Source of the DNA: Arthrobacter sp. C9C5
Lineage (GTDB): Bacteria; Actinomycetota; Actinomycetes; Actinomycetales; Micrococcaceae
DNA length: 64,000 nucleotides
Direction: 5' to 3'
Assembly (NCBI RefSeq): GCF_013359735.1
Contig: NZ_JABFMX010000013.1
Location: 1-64,000 of the forward strand
Of the stretch, positions 16,935 through 27,024 are shown in pieces; position 1 is the stretch's first letter, and each line of letters opens with the position of its first letter. A program made the translations under genes and the position numbers. The notes under the pieces are model-generated. The model saw nothing but the letters and a program-made list of their open reading frames with translations. It ran no database searches and was not told where the DNA came from.

Positions 16935-17828
16935 TCAGCCCAGCAGTTGCTGCACGAGTTCGCGGCATTTCCGGTAGGCGGCCGCCTTCGGGTCGATCAG
17001 CGCGAAGTGGTCTCCGGGGACCTTGAGGAACTGGACCGGGGCGCCGCTGGCCTTGGCCGCGGCGGAGTAGGCCTCGGACTGGCTCATGGGCACAGTATCG
17101 TCCTCGGTGGTGTGCACGGCGTACACCGGAACCCGGAGCGGCACCGCGCTCATGGGGTCGGCGAACTTATGCCGTTTAGGGTATTTTTCCGAGGAACCGC
17201 CCAGGAAGTTGCTCACCGCGCCGTTGCTCAGGTTGAGCCGCTCCGCCTCGGCCAGGTTCAGCAGCCCGGACTGGCTGACGACGCCGGTGAGGTGCACCGC
17301 GCCGTCGTCGTCGTCCTTGCGCTGCAGCTGGCGGTCCGCGTCCGGGGCGCCGAGCTGGCCGAGCCGGCTGCGGCCGGCCGCCCAGACGGCCAGGTGCCCG
17401 CCGGCGGAGTGGCCGAGCGCAACGACGCGGTCCAGGCCGAGGCCGTGTTCGCCGGCGATGTCGCGGAGCTTGTCGATTCCGGCGAGGACGTCCGCGAAGG
17501 TGTGCGGCCAGCCCCCGCCGTTGCCGGCCCGGCGGTACTCCAGGTTCCAGGCGGCCACGCCGTGCGCAGCGAGGTCCTTGGCCAGCGGTTCGCCGAGCTC
17601 GGCGCCGTACTGCGAACGCCAATAGCCGCCGTGGATGACCACCACGACGCCCCTGGGCTCGGCCGCGTCCGGGAGGAAAAGTTCCCCCCACTGGCTCGGG
17701 TCGTCGCCGTAGTGGTACTTCTGCCGCTTCACTGTGTCCTCCTTGGGGCCCGGTGAACAGGCAGCGACCGCCCCCAATGTCGCCGCCGCTGCGACCGCGA
17801 ATAAAGTCCGACGCCGCACATCAGCCAT
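16935..17828 (-). CDS. Alpha/beta hydrolase lipoprotein
   Basis: 297 residues. The N-terminus (RRRTLFAVAAAATLGAVAAC) is a signal peptide with an Arg-rich, Tat-like start and a lipobox ending at Cys24, so the mature enzyme is probably tethered outside the membrane. The hydrolase core shows the oxyanion HGGYW, the nucleophile elbow GHSAGGHLAVW, an acid in TTEDDTVPM and the catalytic His in GDHFALID. This is the HGG/dienelactone-esterase-like branch (BD-FAE type). The substrate is unknown. TAGGCT exactly 6 nt before the ATG suggests a leaderless transcript. Confidence 0.85.
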   Translation of the reverse strand: MADVRRRTLFAVAAAATLGAVAACSPGPKEDTVKRQKYHYGDDPSQWGELFLPDAAEPRGVVVVIHGGYWRSQYGAELGEPLAKDLAAHGVAAWNLEYRRAGNGGGWPHTFADVLAGIDKLRDIAGEHGLGLDRVVALGHSAGGHLAVWAAGRSRLGQLGAPDADRQLQRKDDDDGAVHLTGVVSQSGLLNLAEAERLNLSNGAVSNFLGGSSEKYPKRHKFADPMSAVPLRVPVYAVHTTEDDTVPMSQSEAYSAAAKASGAPVQFLKVPGDHFALIDPKAAAYRKCRELVQQLLG

Positions 17829-17938
17829 CTGCAGAGCCTACCTTGGGCGCCGCGCGGCGCCGTTGAAGGCGGCACTGTATTGCCGCCACATGGCGACGCG
17901 CCGATCCCGCTGTCACGGCTGCGCCGTAAGCTAAGCCC

Positions 17939-19045
17939 ATGGCTAGCAACTGGGAGCGCCTGGACCCCGCGCTGCGCGAATCCGTGCAGGACAACGTTGA
18001 ACTCTATGAGCGGGTCCGTCCTGCCCTGAAACTGGTCACCCGCGAGGTGCTGCTGACGCTGCGTGCCATGCTCAAGGGCACCGAGGTGACGCCGCTGTTC
18101 GTGACCGGCCGGACCAAGACGGTGGAGTCGTTCCGCGAGAAGATTTCCCGCATTGAGGAGCCGCTGGAGCCGGGCGGGCCGCCGGTGCTGAAATTTCCGG
18201 ACCCGTTCCGCACGCTCAATGACATGGTCGGCATCCGCGTCATCACCAAGCTCCCGGCCGAAAACGCCGTCGTCGCCAACCTGATCAAGCGCCAGCGCCA
18301 GCTTTTCGACTGCCGCGGCGACCGCGAGAAGGACATCGGTTCGATCGAGTCCGGGACTTACGGCTACTCGAGCCGGCACCTGATCCTGCGGACCATCCAG
18401 AACGAGGCCGTCAAGGAGTACCAGCAGGTCTTCAACCCGGAGGCGCAGCCCAACGGCAGCTACTTCTTCGAATGCCAGATCCGGACGGTCTTCGCGCACG
18501 CCTGGAGCGAGATCGAGCACGACATCCGGTTCAAGGCCGAGGATCCGCGGGCATGGACCCCGCATTTCGACCGCCAGTTCACCGCCACGGCCGCCATGTT
18601 GGAGACCGTGGAGGGTGCCTTCGCGGACCTGCACGAGCGCTACGAGGAGGTCCGCAGCTACTGGGACATGGACGGCGAGGGCGCCGCGCAGCTCACCCCC
18701 AACCGGATACGGGACGTCTGGCGGACGCTGCTGCCGCACGTGGATCGCAAGGTCGACGACGACTGGGGCTGGGCCGCCGAGTTGATGGCCGCGCACGGCT
18801 TGAACCAGACCGTGCAGCTCGCGGGCCTGCTCAGCGCCAACCGGATCACCGAGGTTCGTAAGGCCCTGGACCACCGCTACTCCCCCGGCCCCGACCGGCT
18901 GCTGGACGACCTGCTGCTCTGGCAGTACGGCACGGCGCACATCGACCTCACCGCGGAACCGGCCGACGCCGTCCCGCACCCGCGGCGCGACAGCCTGCTG
19001 CGCCGGCTCAAGCAGATCGAGCGCTACCGGCTGACCCAAGGCTAG
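17939..19045 (+). CDS. RelA/SpoT-domain protein, (p)ppGpp synthetase-like
   Basis: 368 residues. The nucleotidyltransferase core spans about 45-205: FVTGRTKTVESFREKI (ATP-site Arg/Lys), NDMVGIRVI (acidic metal ligand), GYSSRHLILR in place of the usual Y-x-S-x-H, and FECQIRTVFAHAWSEIEHD (the E-x-Q-I-R-T box). There is no HD hydrolase, TGS or ACT domain, so it is a small-alarmone-synthetase-like protein with a long helical C-terminus of unknown role. TAAGCT lies 6 nt before the ATG with no ribosome site, suggesting leaderless expression. An inverted repeat (GGCGGCA/TGCCGCC, 17868-17887) lies upstream. Confidence 0.85.
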   Translation: MASNWERLDPALRESVQDNVELYERVRPALKLVTREVLLTLRAMLKGTEVTPLFVTGRTKTVESFREKISRIEEPLEPGGPPVLKFPDPFRTLNDMVGIRVITKLPAENAVVANLIKRQRQLFDCRGDREKDIGSIESGTYGYSSRHLILRTIQNEAVKEYQQVFNPEAQPNGSYFFECQIRTVFAHAWSEIEHDIRFKAEDPRAWTPHFDRQFTATAAMLETVEGAFADLHERYEEVRSYWDMDGEGAAQLTPNRIRDVWRTLLPHVDRKVDDDWGWAAELMAAHGLNQTVQLAGLLSANRITEVRKALDHRYSPGPDRLLDDLLLWQYGTAHIDLTAEPADAVPHPRRDSLLRRLKQIERYRLTQG

Positions 19046-19056
19046 GTGCTTCGGGC

Positions 19057-19797
19057 CTAGAGCCCGGCCGGCTCGAGCCGTTCCTCGACCACGTCAGCGG
19101 TTGAAGTCCCGGAACGGACCAGCTTCACCCGGTACGCGGCTTTGCCTGGCGTCTCCGTGACCGCACCATGTAGCTCGGTCCCCCGGTACAGCAGGCCCAC
19201 GCCGTCGTCCGTGCAGTGGGTTTCGCCTAGGGTCCCGTCCGCCACCAGACGGTGGACGAGGGGCCGGCGTGCGGCCTCGGAGTCATAGTGGACGCCGTTG
19301 TCGAAAGGGAGTAGCCCGAGTCCGTTGCGCACCGCACGAAGCTCGGGACCAAATGAGTCCGTGGTGCCGCCGTTGAACCAGCAGATGGAACCGGCCGACA
19401 CACCTGCCAGCACGACTCCGGCTTCCCAGACGCGCCGAAAGATCGTGTCCAGCTCGTGGGCGCGCCAAACCGCAAGGAGGTTGACCACCGAGCCTCCATT
19501 GACCCACACGACGTCCTGCTCAAGCAGGTACTCCTCGATGTTGTCCACGTTGGGCATGGTGAACAGGTTCAGGTGGGTGAGATTGAAACCGGCCACTCGT
19601 CCCGCTTCGCTGATCTCGTTGTTGAACCACAGTTGGTCACCGCTGGCGGTGCCGACGTGGGAAACCCTCGGCGCGCGCCCGGTTACTCCGGCCAAGTCCA
19701 CCGCGTGATGGACTAGCTTGTTAAATTCCAGTCGGGTCCGCTTCCCGGGCTTATAGCCGCCGGATGTTGCAAGGATTGTCGGACTTTCGGCAGCCAT
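19057..19797 (-). CDS. Peptidase S51 / type 1 glutamine amidotransferase-like protein
   Basis: 246 residues of the peptidase E (dipeptidase E) fold. The nucleophile elbow is GVSAGSICWFNGG (Ser), WVNGGSVVNLLAVW supplies the oxyanion glycines, and a His lies in NGVHYDSEAARRP. Enzymes of this family cleave Asp-X dipeptides or cyanophycin fragments; here the specificity is not determined. The ATG follows GGAGGAGAAC. It converges on the RelA/SpoT gene 11 nt away without a clear terminator. Confidence 0.85.
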   Translation of the reverse strand: MAAESPTILATSGGYKPGKRTRLEFNKLVHHAVDLAGVTGRAPRVSHVGTASGDQLWFNNEISEAGRVAGFNLTHLNLFTMPNVDNIEEYLLEQDVVWVNGGSVVNLLAVWRAHELDTIFRRVWEAGVVLAGVSAGSICWFNGGTTDSFGPELRAVRNGLGLLPFDNGVHYDSEAARRPLVHRLVADGTLGETHCTDDGVGLLYRGTELHGAVTETPGKAAYRVKLVRSGTSTADVVEERLEPAGL

Positions 19798-19884
19798 TAC
19801 GATGTTCTCCTCCGGTACGCGGTCGCGGTCGTGAAATCGAGCGTACCGAATCCGCCCGGGAACCCTCGCCCGAGGCCCTGCGTC

Positions 19885-20325
19885 TCAGGGATCGGCCCCG
19901 CGGAAACGCGTGACGTAACGCCGCTGCCAGGGCGTCTCCACGGCGCTGCGCCGGTAGTTCCGCCGCACGAAGGCGACGGCCTCGGCGGGCGGGACGCCGT
20001 CGAGCACCGCGATGCAGGCAAGTGCGGTCCCGGTCCTGCCCCGGCCGGCCCAGCAGGCGACCTCGACCCGCTCCGTTTCCGCGCGCCGCCACGCCTCGCG
20101 GAAGGCGTCGAGGGCATCGGCGTCGTCGGCGGGAACATGCAGGTCCCGCCAGCGGACCCAGCGGGAGTCCCACTCCGTCGGACGCGGGCGGCTGCCCAGC
20201 AGGTACAAGCCGAATTCGGGCCGCGGACCGGACGGAAACGGCGCCAGCAGGCCCCGGCCACGGATCAGGCGTCCGGAAGGAAGACTGAGCACACCGGGTT
20301 GGCCCGGTTCCCATGTCTTCGCCAT
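19885..20325 (-). CDS. Protein-tyrosine phosphatase-like protein
   Basis: 146 residues. The P-loop VACWAGRGRTGTALAC fits C-x5-R-(S/T) of the dual-specificity/cysteine phosphatases, with Ala in place of the usual His before the Cys. A plausible general-acid Asp lies upstream in PADDADALDAF. Overall it matches small actinobacterial protein-tyrosine phosphatases, but the substrate is unknown. The ATG at 20325 is supported by TACGCT 7 nt upstream (leaderless type), rather than the longer frame from 20370. Confidence 0.8.
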   Translation of the reverse strand: MAKTWEPGQPGVLSLPSGRLIRGRGLLAPFPSGPRPEFGLYLLGSRPRPTEWDSRWVRWRDLHVPADDADALDAFREAWRRAETERVEVACWAGRGRTGTALACIAVLDGVPPAEAVAFVRRNYRRSAVETPWQRRYVTRFRGADP

Positions 20326-20376
20326 AGTCCCGAGCGTAGCCCCTCCCGGAATCCGGTTGAAGGACCCCAAATTAGG

Positions 20377-20392
20377 GCCAGACGGGTCTGGC
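20377..20392. promoter_or_regulatory. Perfect inverted repeat upstream of the DUF4287 gene
   Basis: GCCAGAC, GG and GTCTGGC make a 16-bp perfect dyad in the 129-bp gap between the divergent phosphatase and DUF4287 genes. It could be an operator or a short hairpin. No regulator can be assigned. Confidence 0.35.
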
Positions 20393-20454
20393 GGTAACCG
20401 ATCCCGGTCCTTAGAGTGGCCCGGAACTCAAGAACCGCTGAAGGGATTCCAAGG

Positions 20455-20748
20455 ATGTCATTCCAGGCGTACCTCGACACGATCGAGGACAAGACCGGCC
20501 TCACTCCCCGCCAACTCCTCGAGCTCGCCCGGCAGAAGGGCTTCGCGGACACGCCCGCGCAGGCCGGCGAGATCCTCGACTGGCTGAAGACGGAGTACGG
20601 GCTGGGCCGCGGCCACGGGATGGCGCTCGTCCACGTCATCCGGCAGGGCCCCGGCATCAGCAGCAAGCACGTTGGCGCCACCGGCGCGCACAGCGACGAG
20701 TCCGACACGCTCTGGCTCGACGGGAAGGCGTCCAAGCCGTCCTCGTAG
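20455..20748 (+). CDS. DUF4287 domain protein
   Basis: 97 residues. The DUF4287 core is plain: F-AYLDTIEDKTGLTPRQLLELA, KTEYGLGRGHGMALVHVI, followed by a polar C-terminus. Members are small cytosolic proteins of unknown function, often next to DUF1801/DUF5655 proteins; no such partner is here. ATG 20455 is chosen as the conserved family start. The nearest ribosome-site candidates are AGGG and AAGG at short spacing. Confidence 0.85.
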   Translation: MSFQAYLDTIEDKTGLTPRQLLELARQKGFADTPAQAGEILDWLKTEYGLGRGHGMALVHVIRQGPGISSKHVGATGAHSDESDTLWLDGKASKPSS

Positions 20749-20772
20749 CTCCCCGCCCCTAGTGCCCAGTTC

Positions 20773-22296
20773 CTAGTGCCCGGCGCCGAGTTTGCCGCCG
20801 AGGCGTTCGCGCATGTTGACGCTGGCGTCGTTGAGGCCGACGACCAACACGCCCTTGCCGTGTTGGTGGTATTTCTCGGTGATGGCGTCCAGCGCCGCGA
20901 TGGTGGAGGCATCCCAGAGGTGTGAGGCATGCAGGTCGATCACGACGCGCTCGGGGTCCAGGGCGTATTCGAACTGGGTATAGAGGTCGTTTGAGGAAGC
21001 GAAGAAGAGTTCGCCGTCGACCCGGTACGTGGCGACGGGTCCGCCGTCGACCTCTGCCACGGTGCGGTGCACGGTAACGAAGTGAGCGACCCGGCGGGCA
21101 AACATCACCATCGCGACCAGCACCCCGACGCCGACGCCGATCGCCAGGTTGTGGGTGGCGACGGTGACGATGACGGTGGCGACCATGACGGAGGTTTCGC
21201 TCTTGGGCATCATTTTCAGGGTCCGCGGACGGATACTGTGCCAGTCGAAGGTGGCCACGGAGACGAAAATCATCACGGCAACGAGCGCGGCCATCGGAAT
21301 CAGCGAGACGATGCCGCCCAGGGCCACCACCAGGATCAGCAGGAACACACCGGCCAGGAAGGTGGAGATCCGGGTGCGGGCGCCGGAGGCCTTCACGTTG
21401 ATCATGGTCTGGCCGATCATTGCGCAGCCACCCATGCCGCCGAAGAACCCGGTGACGACGTTTGCCACGCCCTGGCCCCAAGCCTCCCGGGTCTTGGGCG
21501 AGCGGGTGTCCGTGATGTCATCGACCAGTTTGGCGGTCATGAGGGATTCGAGCAGCCCCACGAAGGCCATGGCGAGGGCGAAGGGGAAGATAACCTGCAG
21601 GGTCTCGAGCGTGAAAGGCACGTTCGGGACGAAGAGTGCGGGCAGCGAATCGGGCAGTGCGCCCTTGTCCCCCACGGTGGGGACGGCGACGGCGGCGAAC
21701 ACCGTGATGAGCGTCAGCGCCACGATCGCGACGAGCGGGGCAGGGACTGCCTTGGTGAGCTTGGGCAGCCCGAACACGATCAGCAGCCCCAGCGCCGTCA
21801 ACGGGTAGACCAGCCACGGGACGCCGATCAACTCCGGCAGCTGCGAGAGGAAGATCAGGATGGCCAGCGCGTTGACGAAGCCCACCATCACCGAGCGCGG
21901 GATGAAGCGCATCAGCTTGGCCACCCCGGAGAGTCCCAGGATGATCTGGAACAGGCCGGCCAGGATCACCGCGGCAACGAGGTAGTCCAGCCCATGGGAC
22001 TTCACCAGCGGGGCGATCACCAGGGCGACGGCTCCGGTCGCGGCCGAAATCATTGCCGGCCGGCCGCCGACGAAGGAGATGGTGACGGCCATGGTGAAGG
22101 ACGCGAAGAGCCCGATTCGGGGATCGACGCCGGCGATGATCGAGAAGGCGATCGCCTCCGGGATCAGGGCCAGCGCGACGACGAGTCCGCCCAGCACCTC
22201 TGTTTTCAGCCGTCGCGGGGACAGCAGGGCGCCCCGAACCGATTGCAGCTGTTCGGGAGTGAAGGCCGGGGAATTCCCGGCGGTTTTGACGGCCAT
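20773..22296 (-). CDS. SulP family anion permease with STAS domain
   Basis: 507 residues. Residues about 30-400 form the SLC26/SulP transporter core: GLVVALALIPEAIAFSIIAG, then GGRPAMISAATGAVALV, FVNALAILIFLSQ and GGMGGCAMIGQTMINV. Residues about 415-500 are a STAS domain (VIDLHASHLWDASTIAALDA). The substrate may be sulfate, bicarbonate or another anion; sequence does not decide. The ATG has GGAG 6 nt upstream. It is divergent from a MerR gene across a symmetric 30-bp dyad, so it is the likely target of that regulator. Confidence 0.9.
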   Translation of the reverse strand: MAVKTAGNSPAFTPEQLQSVRGALLSPRRLKTEVLGGLVVALALIPEAIAFSIIAGVDPRIGLFASFTMAVTISFVGGRPAMISAATGAVALVIAPLVKSHGLDYLVAAVILAGLFQIILGLSGVAKLMRFIPRSVMVGFVNALAILIFLSQLPELIGVPWLVYPLTALGLLIVFGLPKLTKAVPAPLVAIVALTLITVFAAVAVPTVGDKGALPDSLPALFVPNVPFTLETLQVIFPFALAMAFVGLLESLMTAKLVDDITDTRSPKTREAWGQGVANVVTGFFGGMGGCAMIGQTMINVKASGARTRISTFLAGVFLLILVVALGGIVSLIPMAALVAVMIFVSVATFDWHSIRPRTLKMMPKSETSVMVATVIVTVATHNLAIGVGVGVLVAMVMFARRVAHFVTVHRTVAEVDGGPVATYRVDGELFFASSNDLYTQFEYALDPERVVIDLHASHLWDASTIAALDAITEKYHQHGKGVLVVGLNDASVNMRERLGGKLGAGH

Positions 22297-22417
22297 CGCT
22301 GGCTCCGTTCAGGGTCAGGGAGGCGCGGCAGGGCGCCCTCAGTTGCGAAGAATGCAGGGGCGCAGCACTGCGCCGGCAGGGAGCGGGACCGGCCTTGGCG
22401 GTCGCACCACTCCCCAC

Positions 22418-22447
22418 AAACTCTACCCTAACGTGATGGTAGAGTTT
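22418..22447. promoter_or_regulatory. MerR-type operator between sulP and merR
   Basis: AAACTCTACC and GGTAGAGTTT are perfect 10-bp arms around the 10-nt spacer CTAACGTGAT. A TAGAGT -10-like box occurs at the outer edge on both strands. A shared, symmetric operator/promoter of the kind bound by MerR regulators is the simplest reading. Confidence 0.65.
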
Positions 22448-22473
22448 AAACCGGACGAAGGAAGGGGTGCCCG

Positions 22474-22863
22474 TTGACGAATGCGAGCCGCAACACCATG
22501 CACATCGGCGAACTGGCAGAACGCACCGGACTGTCCTTGCGGACTATTCGCCATTACGACGACGTCGGGCTGCTCCCCGCGACGGCGCGCACCGAGGGCG
22601 GCTTCCGGGTCTATTCCGAGGCTGACGCCGCGCGCCTGATGCTGATCAAGCAAATGAAACCGCTGGGCTTCTCCCTCGAGGAGATGGCCGAAATTCTGGG
22701 CCTGCTCAACGCCGAGGCCGCCGGCCCCGCGGCCACCGGTGCCGGCCCCGACGCCCGGCTGGCTGAATTCCTGGAACGGGCCGAACACCAGCGCGCCAAG
22801 ATGGCCCGCAACCTGCGCCAGGCGGACGAGTTCATCGCCCTGCTGGGTCAGCGAACCGCCTGA
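22474..22863 (+). CDS. MerR family transcriptional regulator
   Basis: 129 residues. The winged-helix DNA-binding region is textbook: HIGELAERTGLSLRTIRHYD, DVGLLP, EGGFRVYSEADAARL, then a helical coiled coil (about 70-125) for dimerisation. No Cys cluster of the metal-binding MerR proteins is present, so it probably senses something other than a heavy metal. The start is taken as TTG 22474, with GGAAGGGG 6-7 nt upstream; the first ATG (22498) has no ribosome site and would clip the domain edge. It probably regulates itself and sulP. Confidence 0.88.
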   Translation: MTNASRNTMHIGELAERTGLSLRTIRHYDDVGLLPATARTEGGFRVYSEADAARLMLIKQMKPLGFSLEEMAEILGLLNAEAAGPAATGAGPDARLAEFLERAEHQRAKMARNLRQADEFIALLGQRTA

Positions 22864-22966
22864 ACCCGGCGATTGAACCCCGCGCCGAGGCCTTAAATCT
22901 GACATACTCGTCCGCCGATTGGTCATAAAGTGGCCGCATGGCGGACGCTGGTGGCACCATGCTTGG

Positions 22967-23977
22967 ATGCTTGAGGCAACCAAATCCCCAGAGTCCGCAC
23001 CGGAGTCCCGCACTGACGCGGCCACCCCGGTCAATCCGGCCCTCGCCGCCGAGGCGAAGATCGCCCGCATCGCGGTCACCGTGTTCCCGCTCCTGGTGGT
23101 GGTGGCCGGCGTCGCCGGTTTCCTCCTGCCGGGCGCCTTCAAACCGCTGGCGCCGAGCGTCCCATACCTGCTCGGCATCATCATGTTCTGCATGGGCCTG
23201 ACCCTGACCCCGCCGGACTTCGCCTCCGTGGCGAAGCGTCCCTGGGCCGTGGTGCTGGGCATCGTGGCGCACTACGTCATCATGCCCGGCGCCGGGTGGC
23301 TGATCGCCCAGGCGCTGCACCTTGAGCCGGAACTCGCCGTCGGCCTGATCCTGGTCGGCTGCGCCCCGTCGGGCACGGCGTCGAACGTGATGGCGTTCCT
23401 GGCCAAGGGCGATGTGGCGCTCTCGGTGGCCGTCGCCTCCGTGTCCACGCTGATCGCCCCGATCGTCACGCCTTTGCTGGTGCTCTTCCTGGCCGGGTCC
23501 TACCTTCAGATCGACGCCGCAGGCATGGTGCTGGACATCGTCAAGACCGTACTGCTGCCGGTAATCGCCGGCCTGCTGGCCCGCCTGTTCCTGAAGAAGG
23601 TCGTCGCCAAGGTGCTCCCGGCGCTGCCCTGGGCTTCCGCCGTCGTCATTTCACTGATTGTGGCAATCGTGGTGGCGGGCAGTGCGAACAAGATCGTGGC
23701 CGCCGGCGGCATCGTCTTCCTCGCCGTGGTGCTGCACAACGGCTTCGGCCTGGGCCTCGGCTACCTGGCCGGAAAGCTCGGACGCCTGGACGACAAGGCC
23801 CGCCGCGCCCTGGCCTTCGAGGTGGGAATGCAGAATTCCGGCCTCGCGGCGACGCTGGCCACGGCCCACTTCAGCCCGCTGGCGGCGCTGCCGTCGGCCG
23901 TGTTCTCGCTCTGGCACAACATTTCCGGCGCCATCGTGGCCGCCTGGCTGGCCCGGCGCCCGCTGCGCGAGGCCTGA
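22967..23977 (+). CDS. Bile acid:Na+ symporter (BASS/SBF) family transporter
   Basis: 336 residues, ten membrane helices. Family marks are GIIMFCMGLTLTPPDF, GLILVGCAPSGTASNVMAFLAKGD in the crossover region, and FEVGMQNSGLAATLA with the second crossover. Bacterial members move pantothenate, pyrimidines or other organic anions; the substrate is not predictable. The ATG at 22967 precedes the conserved start, with a poor ribosome site. A large hairpin lies 42 bp after the stop. Confidence 0.85.
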   Translation: MLEATKSPESAPESRTDAATPVNPALAAEAKIARIAVTVFPLLVVVAGVAGFLLPGAFKPLAPSVPYLLGIIMFCMGLTLTPPDFASVAKRPWAVVLGIVAHYVIMPGAGWLIAQALHLEPELAVGLILVGCAPSGTASNVMAFLAKGDVALSVAVASVSTLIAPIVTPLLVLFLAGSYLQIDAAGMVLDIVKTVLLPVIAGLLARLFLKKVVAKVLPALPWASAVVISLIVAIVVAGSANKIVAAGGIVFLAVVLHNGFGLGLGYLAGKLGRLDDKARRALAFEVGMQNSGLAATLATAHFSPLAALPSAVFSLWHNISGAIVAAWLARRPLREA

Positions 23978-24018
23978 TTCCCGCCGGGGACCCCCTCCCG
24001 GTCCTCACCCTTCTCTCA

Positions 24019-24076
24019 TCGATTGCTCCGTAAACGCCGTTTTCAAGCCTCATAACGGCGGTTACGGAGCAATCGA
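24019..24076. repeat. Long imperfect palindrome / hairpin
   Basis: Two 23-bp arms (24019-24041 and 24054-24076) are complementary except at one position, around a 12-nt loop. The arm reads TCGATTGCTCCGTAA then ACGCCGTT. It follows the BASS transporter gene and could terminate its transcript, but there is no U-tract. The length and near-perfection also fit a dispersed REP-like or miniature mobile element. Confidence 0.75.
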
Positions 24077-24216
24077 CGTTTCAAGAGCGGACGTCGATGC
24101 TCCGGCAGCCGTTGCGTTGCGTGACGCGGCGCGAAACCCGCCTTGCGGTGGATGCGCAGGGTCAGCAGGATGAAGTAGACCGGATTCAATGCACGGCAGG
24201 GAGGTGGAGCTCGCTC

Positions 24217-24816
24217 ATGGACGACCAGTACACAACTGAACGGGACAGCTTCGGCAGGCTGCTGGCGGACCGGCAGGTCTGGCGGCAGGCGACGACGATC
24301 CCCGCGGCCGGCGAACTGACCGCACGCTGGCTGGAAGGCCGGAGCCAGTACCAGCCCGGAACGTTCACCCCGGGCATTGACGCGGAGACCGAGGCGATCG
24401 CCGGCCAACTGGCGGCACTCAACCGGAACGGGCTGTTCACCAAGGAGTCGCAGCCCGGGCTCCGCGAGGGCGGCAACCTCCAGCGGGCCTACGTGACGGG
24501 CTATTGCACCGCCGAGTCGGCCGGCAGCCTTCTGGACCTCTCCGCGCGGACGGAGCTGGTGACGGTGGCCCATGCCCCGGGGGAAATGAGCCGTGCCTCG
24601 ATTCCCGTGACGCTGCAGGACGCCGAGATTCTCACCGTGCTGGGCACGAGCGAAAGCCCGATAGAAGCGGACCAGCTCAAGGACTGGTCCGCCGAGGCCA
24701 ACGAATCGCTTGCGCTGGTCCTGGCCGAGTCCTGGTACGTCGAGATTTTCGACCCCGTCTGGGGCCGGAACGGCGTGCTGCTGGATGCTGTCCTCGACGC
24801 GCTGACGTTGGGCTGA
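24217..24816 (+). CDS. Hypothetical protein, DUF6919-like
   Basis: 199 residues, cytosolic. Recognisable elements are LTARWLEGRSQYQPG, ETEAIAGQLAALNRNGLFT and KESQPGLREGG, which recall actinobacterial DUF6919 proteins; the function is unknown. The start at the ATG of MDDQYTTE is picked because GGAG lies 7 nt upstream. The longer frame from 24097 runs into the palindrome region. No partner genes suggest a role. Confidence 0.65.
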   Translation: MDDQYTTERDSFGRLLADRQVWRQATTIPAAGELTARWLEGRSQYQPGTFTPGIDAETEAIAGQLAALNRNGLFTKESQPGLREGGNLQRAYVTGYCTAESAGSLLDLSARTELVTVAHAPGEMSRASIPVTLQDAEILTVLGTSESPIEADQLKDWSAEANESLALVLAESWYVEIFDPVWGRNGVLLDAVLDALTLG

Positions 24817-24852
24817 CGACGGCGGCCCCCGCCACCCCTGCCGGAGGGGCCC

Positions 24853-25149
24853 TCAGCCGATGCTGGCTGCCTCGTCGAGCGTGCGCGATTCGAAGTGCTC
24901 CAGCATCTCGCGCATTGCATCCACCCCCTGGGTGAAGGTGGCTGACGCCCGCCACTGTTCAATCTGTTCGAGTGACTCCCAGGGGCCGGTGCTGATGAAC
25001 CGGTTCCTCACGTCATGGTCGTGCATCAGCACCGCTTTGGTGTTGGGATAGTCCTCCTGCGTTTTTCTCGCCAAATCCCGCCAGGCCTGCACAAAATCAT
25101 TCTCGCGTCCCGGGTGGACCAGCCAGATTCCAAGCGTGTAGACAGACAT
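24853..25149 (-). CDS. Antibiotic biosynthesis monooxygenase (ABM) domain protein
   Basis: 98 residues forming one ferredoxin-like ABM domain: YTLGIWLVHPGRENDFVQAW, then RNRFISTGPWESLEQIEQW. Family members are cofactor-free monooxygenases or heme-degrading enzymes, but many are uncharacterised dimers. There is no heme-ligand signature that would decide. The ATG follows GGAAGG. It lies 90 bp after the biotin-carboxylase stop on the same strand and may be read through from that operon. Confidence 0.8.
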   Translation of the reverse strand: MSVYTLGIWLVHPGRENDFVQAWRDLARKTQEDYPNTKAVLMHDHDVRNRFISTGPWESLEQIEQWRASATFTQGVDAMREMLEHFESRTLDEAASIG

Positions 25150-25239
25150 GGCTGCCGCCTTCCATTCTCCGTACGGGGTTGATACCGCCGATTATGTTCC
25201 CGGGACGGGCGGGGCGGTAGGGCCGGACTGCCCGTCGCG

Positions 25240-27023
<1,784 letters not shown>

Positions 27024-27024
<1 letters not shown>

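Noticed and set aside
21067..22431. 454-codon plus-strand ORF opposite sulP
   Set aside because: It encodes a Gly/His/Asp/Gln-rich nonsense protein over a clear SulP-STAS gene.
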